Positions 7,163 to 12,667 of a DNA stretch of 12,667 nt are shown here, one piece after another. Position 1 is the first letter of the stretch. Every line of letters starts with the position of its first letter. This stretch comes from CBFHMJ01 sp965656875 (GTDB lineage: Bacteria; Pseudomonadota; Gammaproteobacteria; Enterobacterales; Alteromonadaceae), in assembly GCA_965656875.1 (NCBI GenBank), contig CBFHMJ010000046.1, positions 1-12,667 on the forward strand. Direction: 5' to 3'. The notes beneath the pieces were generated by a model. The model had not been told where the DNA came from. It saw nothing but the letters and a program-made list of their open reading frames with translations, and made no database searches. The position numbers were made by a program, and so were the translations under genes.

Positions 7163-7603
7163 TTAAATGCTTCTGTCATTTCCAAATTTATCTAACGAGC
7201 AAATTAACTTATGAGCCTTACTTCTGACCGTTGAATCAACATTCAAGATCTCTTCCAGAATCAATTTTATTTCCGCGACAATTGACCAACGACATACTTC
7301 TTTGAGGGACATTACATCCCCATTTACCACACAACTGATTTTTTGTACTTCATAGTCATTAGCAATTTCGAACAAAAGGTCATAAACACATTCTCGGGCA
7401 TGAATCACATGAGAGCTCAGAATCTTATATAAAAGGGCAAGGGATGATGAGCTGATTCATACAAACCGCCTTGCAACACAACATGATTATCCAGCTTCCA
7501 ATATGCTTGTTCTTCTTTTATTGGGTCACCTGAGATCAGATCAGTCAGGGTGTCAGACACAAGGCTGTCCCCTGTGCCTGCTGTAATTCATCCCACTTTA
7601 CAT
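7163..7603 (-). pseudogene. Frameshifted remnant of a small immunity-like (helical-repeat) protein gene
   Basis: The open frame at 7163-7408 (81 residues from a GTG) is only the 3' part of an older gene. Upstream on the minus strand, coding-like sequence continues in two other frames: VSDTLTDLISGDPIKEEQAY followed by WKLDNHVVLQGGLYESAHHP (about 7560-7441), and before it KWDELQQAQGTA (about 7599-7565). Joined, they read through LALLYKILSSHVIHARECVY into the 81-residue frame as one ~145-residue helical protein. Each junction (near 7440 and near 7565) needs a single missing base. A possible original start is the ATG at 7603-7601, now followed at once by a stop. The pattern 'EkAYWkLDNhVv.Qg.LyEsA...R..vyDLLfEIA' resembles small immunity-type proteins linked to polymorphic toxins, recalled rather than searched. 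No toxin gene is visible. Sequencing errors could mimic the two shifts. Confidence 0.6.
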
Positions 7604-8516
7604 GATTAATTGAATTGAACGGCGATAAGATCCTGTTAGTTTCAACTTATTTACCCGCCTTATGATGTTAAGTGAATGCAAAATTCCAACGTATGAATAT
7701 CAATTATTGCCATAGAATGGAAGGCGCTGAATTAACCGATAAAGTTACACAACCACTTAGTGATTGTGCCAAACAAAAACAGAACAGGGCTAACTACAAG
7801 ACATCCTCAGTTATTTCATGTGAAGTGACCTAACGAATGTGTGCGATCTGTTCACTCACGTTAATTAATCGGGTATTACTGCGGCAGAACAAACAAAGGC
7901 TGTGCCTTAACCACGATTAACCTTAGCGGCCGCGCAGCAGGGTATTGATATCAGATGCGATTGCTTAAAGTCAGGACGTTAACAAATCACCCGTAAAAAA
8001 CCAGGTCCGACTCCTTCATCCCTATTTTATAAAGGCGTTAAACATCCGTCAGTATTAAATAACTTTCATGAAGAATAGATTAATTTTGAGCTAAAATTAC
8101 CATTTTTATTCCATTAACGAATATAAAACAAGCCATCGTGTTTTATTTAAATAATGCAATCACTATACCCGGATAAGTTAATAACCCTTCATGCAGACAC
8201 ATGACTATTTAACACACAGGTTAACTTACCCGTATGCGGCACATACAGCTAAAAACGCGTATCTGACTCAAATTTACGCTGATTATAAAACCAACAGAAT
8301 GTATTCATCTTAATTACTTCACCTGATGCAGGAGTTTCTTTTATAACAGGTAATAACAGTCCCTTTATTGGTTTATTTTGTTAACATTTCTATAAACATA
8401 ATCACCCATTATGATAACCATATAACTAATACATTGTTGTTCCTCATATTTGCACTAAATATCATATCCGCCATTTTCAATTTCTATTATTGAACCATCA
8501 ACCTCTGGATATCGAT
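7604..8516. other. Gene-free AT-rich region of about 910 bp
   Basis: No credible coding sequence was found on either strand; the longest frames are short, lack ribosome binding sites and have no recognisable motifs. There is no tRNA-like cloverleaf, tandem repeat or CRISPR pattern. The region contains a GC-rich island around 7927-7945 (GCGGCCGC) in otherwise AT-rich DNA, and the promoter candidate at 8368-8396. It may be decayed genes plus a long regulatory region for the protease. Confidence 0.55.
8368..8396 (+). promoter_or_regulatory. Sigma70-like promoter for the protease gene
   Basis: TTGGTT (8368-8373) and TATAAA (8391-8396) are separated by exactly 17 bases, close to consensus. Transcription would start near 8403, leaving a 5' leader of roughly 115 bases before the ATG at 8517. 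A weaker alternative, TTGTTG near 8435 with TAAATA downstream, also exists. Confidence 0.5.
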
Positions 8517-11500
8517 ATGAAATGGCCGCTATTGCCGTTACTCCTCGCTGTGACTACAGCAGGGGTTTCGGCTCAATCAAATGACAGCGGAGCACTTTCA
8601 GGTGCCAGTGAAACGACAGAACGGTACATTTTGTCATTTCACCAGTCTGAACAGTCAACGCTCCTCCATTCACAACTCACACAACGACAACTGGTACAGC
8701 GTACCGGTGGTAAAGTCATCAAACATCTGCCACGGGCAAACGCGATCGCAGCACTGCTGACTGACAGCCAGAAGCAGCAGCTGACATCTCAACACACCAT
8801 CAAACGTATTGAGAAAGATCCCAAACGCTACTTACAGGCCGACCAGAAACCCTATGGTCTCGCACTGGTACAGGCGGATGGCGACTACCCGGATCTCACC
8901 GATAACCGTAAAGTCTGTGTCATTGACACCGGTTACGATCTGGGTCACGAAGATTTGATGACAGGCCCACATGTTACCGGCGAAATCAGCAATACATTAA
9001 CCGCTGAAGTCGATCTCGGTGAATGGTCAACTGACAGCTACGGCCACGGCACACAGGTGGCCGGCGTACTTGCCGCTGTCACCAATAATTTCGGTATCCG
9101 TGGCATCGCTCACGAAAACAAACTGAATCTTCACAACGTTAAAATTATTCATAACCCCAATTACTGGAGTATCTGGGGCTCTGACATGATCGAAGCGCTC
9201 GACCGATGTCAGATTGCAGGGGCCAATATCGTCAATATCAGTATTGCCGGGACCGACAGCAGCGAGACAGAGCGTGAAGCTTTTGACCAGGCTTATGCCG
9301 CCGGCATGTTACTTGTCGGCGCTGCCGGAAACAGAGGGAACGATTCCCTGTATTATCCCGCCTCCTACGATTCAGTGATTAGCGTGGGCGCGGTAGACAG
9401 CGATAAAAACGCCTGGCAATACACCCAGAAAAATGCTCAGGTCGAGCTCGTCGCACCGGGAGTCGGCGTGAAATCAACATTTCCGGACGATCAATACCGG
9501 CTCTGGGATGGCACTTCAATGGCAACGCCGTTCGTTTCAGGCGTCGCAGCTCAACTATGGAGCCGCAATACCGATTGCTCAAACCAGGATATTCGGGAGT
9601 TACTCGCCGCGTCTGCCCTCGATCTTGGCGAGAGCGGCCGCGATAACACCTTTGGCCACGGACTGATCCAACTACTTGATGGTATCGCGTTAATTGATAA
9701 TGGTGGCTGTCAGGTTGGGCCGGTAGCGGGCGGCAATATCACCGTCACTATTCCCGCTAATACCAGCATCAATCTCAGTTACATTGACGCCGTGACAACA
9801 CAGCCCCTTGATGGCATCGTCACGACCAGCGAAAGCAACGGGATAACGTACACACCAGACCTCGATTTCAGCGGGATTGATACGTTTAAATTCCTCAACG
9901 ATGTCAATGTGGAAAGCAACGTCAATGTGTTTGTCGGACTCTCTGCGGATGGCCTTCAGACCCCGATGCCGGCAGGTGCAACAGATCCCGTCATTGCCGC
10001 ACTGCCAAATGGGGGTTATGTCGTTGTCTGGAGTGACAATGGCGTCATTAAATGTCAGATTTTCCTGCCCGACAGCAACACCGGTCGCATTATAGCCCGG
10101 GACATCTTCATCGTATCCAACAACGGCAGTTCACCCGATATAGCCGTCGACCTGGGAACCGGCAACTTTTCCATCATCTGGCGCGAAATAAGCACCGGTG
10201 CTATTCACTGTATTACCTACGTGTTTAATGACAATTACTCACCACTGGGTGACCCCATTGAGATCACCAACACCAGTATTGCGCCGGGACAAATAATCTA
10301 CGTCGATGGCCGTGTTGTGATCCTTTACAGAACCGGCACCCCTGACGATGAAGTCATCTGGTGTGTTATTTATGAAAATAATCAGGAAGTACGCCGATTC
10401 CAGCCCGTCCAGGGCAGTTCTCCTGTACTTCAGGCACTGCCCAACGGGTCTTTTGCCGTTATCGTCATAGTTAACGATGTCGCGAATGGGCAACCGGGTC
10501 AGATCATCTGCGTGGTCTACGGCCCGGATGGTAATCAACAGGGTGACATCATCATCCTGAATGAAATCCTGACAGGAAGCAGCGGAAGCCCCGGACAAAT
10601 CGTTGTCAGTGGCACGCCTGGCGGTGGCTTTGTCGTTGTCTGGATCCGTATTGATCCGGATACCGGCGCGGCTACCTGTGTGATGCGCATATTTAATCGC
10701 AATGGTGAACCGGTCACAGGGGAGATCCCGGTCACAACCGTAAACAATACGGTCGTCACCGGCCCACAGGTCATCGTTCTGCTGGATGGTACGATTGTCA
10801 TTGGCTGGGAACAGGATACGCCGGCAGGACGACGTGTCTATGTCTGCTATCATCGCGCTGACGGCTCCCTGATTTCAGGGCCTCTTCCCATTGGGGCAGC
10901 CTTATCAGATAACCAGCGCACCCCCGTACTGGCACCACTCCCCGGTGGCCAGCTGATCATAATCATCAATACCGATAACGGCCCTGTGATCGTACAACCA
11001 CCGGTTCAGTCTGAGCATGGCATGATGGTATCAGGCAGTGGCAACAGCGCCGATGACATTATCGTCGACGGCCAGGTTATTAATGCGGGCGGCGGTAACG
11101 ACAACGTCAGTGGTAACGGCACCCTGTTCGGTGAAGGTGGCAACGATACTTTTTACATTAACGGCGGCCCCAATTTCATTGATGGTGGCGAAGGGTTTGA
11201 TACCGTTATTTTCAGTACTGTTCAGGCCGATTACAACGTCGAGGACAATGGCGATGGCAGTTTCACCATCACCGACATTCGCCCGGGCAGCCCGGATAAA
11301 CAATCTTATATCGTCAATGTTGAATCCATAGAATACAGTGACACCCGCTGGGGTGAAGGCTACCCGGAAGCAACCGTCGGGCCGTTTAATATCATTCAAC
11401 TGGACAGCAACACATCAATCATCCTGCCGGTGCCTCAACCACCCACCACGGATCCAGAACATGGCACAGTCACCAGTCAGGGCGGCTTCTGGCGCTACAC

Positions 11501-12667
11501 CCCGGAGGCGGACTTCCGCGGTGTGGACCACTACACCTGGACCGACAGCAACGGATTTGAACGCCTGGTCCAGCTCGAGGTCGGCCTGCCCGGTAACGGG
11601 GATGTCACCGCCATTTACGGGGGTGACCAGCCGGTCATTGATGTCGCCGGTAATACCGTGATGGGCAGCTTCCGTTCGGCCTATTACAATTATGCGGCAA
11701 CTATCTCCTTCACACCGCAGGGTGATATCCGTCGTAACTACAGTCATATTTACAACGCAACAATGCGCTTCACTGACCAGGCCGTCGACACCGACGAGCG
11801 TGCTCTTTACACCATCTGGTACAGAGACAATAACCGCTCCATCTTCCTTAACCCGGACCATCAGGGCCTCTCAGGCTGGTTATATGCCCCTGCAGACCCC
11901 GGTAATCAGGCCGTGGACTTCCTCTACAACCATCAGGCCGTTACCGCCGATGTTCGCAGTGGCGAAGTGATGCTGGTCCATCATCAGCCCGACTTTATCC
12001 GCCGCACCGACCCGGTCCCTGCCTTCCCGACCCTGACCGGTCCTGAAGCCCAACCGGTTATCACCGCCACCACCGACGGTGGCTATCTGGTCGCGGCCAT
12101 CATTGACCGCGCTGTCTGGGTCCAGCCGTTCAGCCACACCGGCCGTCCGGTCGGCAGCCCCGTCCTGGTCGATGACCGCGGCACCGACCCACTCGACAGT
12201 CATCACCAGCTCGCCCTCCAGACCCTGACCGACAACGGCTGGGTCATCAGCTGGACGCAGGCACAGACGGATAATACTGACCAGGAAGTGCTGATACGCT
12301 TCTACGATAATCAGCATCAGCCGGTCACCGACGCCCTCACCGTTAATCAGTTCAGCACTGACGGGCAGCGTGAACCCGCCCTCACCGCCTTCCATGACGG
12401 CCGTGTCGCCGTCACCTGGTGGTCTGATGCCGGTGACACCGAAGGCCAGGCCGCCTTTATCCGCTACTACACCGCCGCCGGCACCCCCCTTACCGGTGAA
12501 CAGTGGCTCAGCGGCGATGCCTGGGAAAACCAGCACAGCCCGGATATCGCCACCCTGCCTGACGGTCGCCTTATCGGCTTTATGAATCATAAAAACGGCA
12601 ACAACGGCACCGTTTTCCCGACTCACACCACGCCGGGCAATGACCTGCTTCAGGGCAGTGACCAGCC
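8517..12667 (+). CDS. Giant secreted S8 (subtilisin-like) serine protease with propeller-like and RTX repeats (5' part; runs off the window)
   Basis: The frame is open for 1383 codons to the window end. Domains in order: Sec signal peptide MKWPLLPLLLAVTTAGVSA (1-19); I9-type inhibitory propeptide (about 36-102, ERYILSFHQSE to IKRIEKD); S8 catalytic domain (about 128-390) with Asp137 (VIDTGYD), His177 (GHGTQVAGV), oxyanion Asn272 (GAAGNRGND) and Ser334 (GTSMATPFVSG), all intact; an Ig/cadherin-like module (about 400-474, ending ITYTPDLDFSGIDTF); seven ~50-residue propeller-like repeats (about 490-830); an RTX calcium-binding block (about 846-900, GGGNDNVSG and GEGGNDTF) with its usual follow-on NVESIEYSDTRW; a second Ig-like module (about 958-1022, RYTPEADFRGVDHYTW); an unassigned stretch; four more repeats (about 1180-1370); and GNDLLQGSD at the very end, probably another RTX array. 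The catalytic fold predicts a calcium-dependent extracellular protease. The SD is weak (TGGAT, 7 bases before ATG). GC content is clearly higher than in neighbouring genes. Confidence 0.93.
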   Translation, partial: MKWPLLPLLLAVTTAGVSAQSNDSGALSGASETTERYILSFHQSEQSTLLHSQLTQRQLVQRTGGKVIKHLPRANAIAALLTDSQKQQLTSQHTIKRIEKDPKRYLQADQKPYGLALVQADGDYPDLTDNRKVCVIDTGYDLGHEDLMTGPHVTGEISNTLTAEVDLGEWSTDSYGHGTQVAGVLAAVTNNFGIRGIAHENKLNLHNVKIIHNPNYWSIWGSDMIEALDRCQIAGANIVNISIAGTDSSETEREAFDQAYAAGMLLVGAAGNRGNDSLYYPASYDSVISVGAVDSDKNAWQYTQKNAQVELVAPGVGVKSTFPDDQYRLWDGTSMATPFVSGVAAQLWSRNTDCSNQDIRELLAASALDLGESGRDNTFGHGLIQLLDGIALIDNGGCQVGPVAGGNITVTIPANTSINLSYIDAVTTQPLDGIVTTSESNGITYTPDLDFSGIDTFKFLNDVNVESNVNVFVGLSADGLQTPMPAGATDPVIAALPNGGYVVVWSDNGVIKCQIFLPDSNTGRIIARDIFIVSNNGSSPDIAVDLGTGNFSIIWREISTGAIHCITYVFNDNYSPLGDPIEITNTSIAPGQIIYVDGRVVILYRTGTPDDEVIWCVIYENNQEVRRFQPVQGSSPVLQALPNGSFAVIVIVNDVANGQPGQIICVVYGPDGNQQGDIIILNEILTGSSGSPGQIVVSGTPGGGFVVVWIRIDPDTGAATCVMRIFNRNGEPVTGEIPVTTVNNTVVTGPQVIVLLDGTIVIGWEQDTPAGRRVYVCYHRADGSLISGPLPIGAALSDNQRTPVLAPLPGGQLIIIINTDNGPVIVQPPVQSEHGMMVSGSGNSADDIIVDGQVINAGGGNDNVSGNGTLFGEGGNDTFYINGGPNFIDGGEGFDTVIFSTVQADYNVEDNGDGSFTITDIRPGSPDKQSYIVNVESIEYSDTRWGEGYPEATVGPFNIIQLDSNTSIILPVPQPPTTDPEHGTVTSQGGFWRYTPEADFRGVDHYTWTDSNGFERLVQLEVGLPGNGDVTAIYGGDQPVIDVAGNTVMGSFRSAYYNYAATISFTPQGDIRRNYSHIYNATMRFTDQAVDTDERALYTIWYRDNNRSIFLNPDHQGLSGWLYAPADPGNQAVDFLYNHQAVTADVRSGEVMLVHHQPDFIRRTDPVPAFPTLTGPEAQPVITATTDGGYLVAAIIDRAVWVQPFSHTGRPVGSPVLVDDRGTDPLDSHHQLALQTLTDNGWVISWTQAQTDNTDQEVLIRFYDNQHQPVTDALTVNQFSTDGQREPALTAFHDGRVAVTWWSDAGDTEGQAAFIRYYTAAGTPLTGEQWLSGDAWENQHSPDIATLPDGRLIGFMNHKNGNNGTVFPTHTTPGNDLLQGSDQ
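9984..11006 (+). repeat. Seven propeller-like protein repeats within the protease
   Basis: The encoded residues 490-830 repeat the unit 'sPvia.LpnGgfvVvW...' followed by a strand and 'f.pdG.....'. Repeat starts are at about residues 490, 539, 589, 635, 692, 750 and 803 (DPVIAALPNGGYVVVW, SPDIAVDLGTGNFSIIW, APGQIIYVDGRVVILY, SPVLQALPNGSFAVIV, SPGQIVVSGTPGGGFVVVW, GPQVIVLLDGTIVIGW, TPVLAPLPGGQLIIII). Seven units of about 50 residues would fit a seven-bladed beta-propeller. DNA-level identity between repeats is low, so they are old duplications. Confidence 0.72.
11052..11217 (+). other. RTX (hemolysin-type calcium-binding) block within the protease
   Basis: Encodes residues about 846-900: DDIIVDG, then GGGNDNVSG, GEGGNDTFYI and GGEGFDTVIF, which follow the GGxGxDxux nonapeptide pattern with imperfect copies. 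It is followed by a DYNVEDNGDGSFTITD segment and NVESIEYSD, the usual sequence after RTX arrays in secreted proteins. Calcium binding is inferred from the family. Confidence 0.75.
12051..12627 (+). repeat. Second set of four propeller-like protein repeats
   Basis: Encodes repeats at residues about 1180, 1231, 1287 and 1342 (QPVITATTDGGYLVAAI, LALQTLTDNGWVISW, EPALTAFHDGRVAVTWW, SPDIATLPDGRLIGF), of the same type as residues 490-830 but lacking the Cys found there. Spacing is 51-56 residues. The four units here are followed directly by an RTX-like GNDLLQGSD at the window end. Confidence 0.65.

Noticed and set aside
7693..7833. 46-codon plus-strand frame starting MNINYCHRMEGAELTDK
   Set aside because: No ribosome binding site, no recognisable motif, and located in decayed-looking DNA; length is within chance expectation.
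5466..7869. A 12-base inverted match, ATTAATTAACGT at 5466 and its reverse complement at 7858, flanking the minus-strand group
   Set aside because: Flanks beyond the 12 bases do not match, and several AT-rich 12-base matches are expected by chance in a window this size.
8037..8043. GTTAAAC, which fits the GTTRRRY half of an integron attC site
   Set aside because: No matching RYYYAAC partner at suitable spacing and no imperfect palindrome between; a 7-base degenerate match is expected by chance.
11880..12626. 248-codon open frame on the minus strand opposite the protease 3' part
   Set aside because: It lies wholly opposite a strongly supported coding frame with intact domain motifs, has a Gly/Ala/Val-rich shadow composition and no ribosome binding site or recognisable motif. 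GC-rich coding DNA often leaves the opposite strand open. The same applies to the shorter frames at 10239-10853, 11031-11399 and 11415-11861.

Overview
This is a mosaic window, most likely from a gammaproteobacterium and possibly a marine or host-associated one. The basis is the gene families: NagA with Gln/Asn in its first metal motif, an IS481-family insertion sequence, a Sel1/LprI-like envelope protein, and a very large secreted subtilase with RTX repeats. No rRNA, tRNA or lineage marker is present, so the genus cannot be named.

Layout. (1) At 1-206 (minus, cut by the window edge) is the start of an exported protein. It is divergent from a three-gene plus-strand operon at 387-4286. The operon encodes a large unrecognised protein with a GATase/ThuA-like N-terminus, an alpha/alpha-toroid-like middle and a C-terminal membrane anchor, then a left-handed beta-helix O-acetyltransferase, then NagA (N-acetylglucosamine-6-phosphate deacetylase). 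The genes overlap by 11 and 4 bp, so they are probably translated together. They suggest amino-sugar or glycan handling at the inner membrane. (2) An intact IS481-family element (4309-5328, imperfect 26-bp inverted repeats, DDE transposase) sits 22 bp after the nagA stop. (3) A minus-strand group follows: a small membrane-anchored protein (5468-5776), a periplasmic Sel1 plus DUF1311/LprI-like protein (5871-7112), and a decayed, frameshifted gene (7163-7603) that looks like an immunity-type protein. (4) About 910 bp without a credible gene (7604-8516) holds a good sigma70-like promoter. (5) From 8517 to the window end runs the first 1383 residues of an S8 serine protease. It has a Sec signal peptide, an I9-type propeptide, an intact Asp/His/Asn/Ser catalytic set, Ig/cadherin-like modules, seven ~50-residue propeller-like repeats, an internal RTX block, a second Ig-like module, four more propeller-like repeats and the start of another RTX motif.

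Base composition changes along the window. The first operon is AT-rich, the minus-strand group is intermediate, and the protease is GC-richer, increasingly so toward its 3' end. With the IS and the decayed gene, this suggests an accessory region assembled from different sources. The points most worth a second look are the repeat architecture of the protease (one Cys at the same place in six of seven repeats), the unusual membrane protein paired with an acetyltransferase and a deacetylase, and the frameshifted immunity-like remnant.
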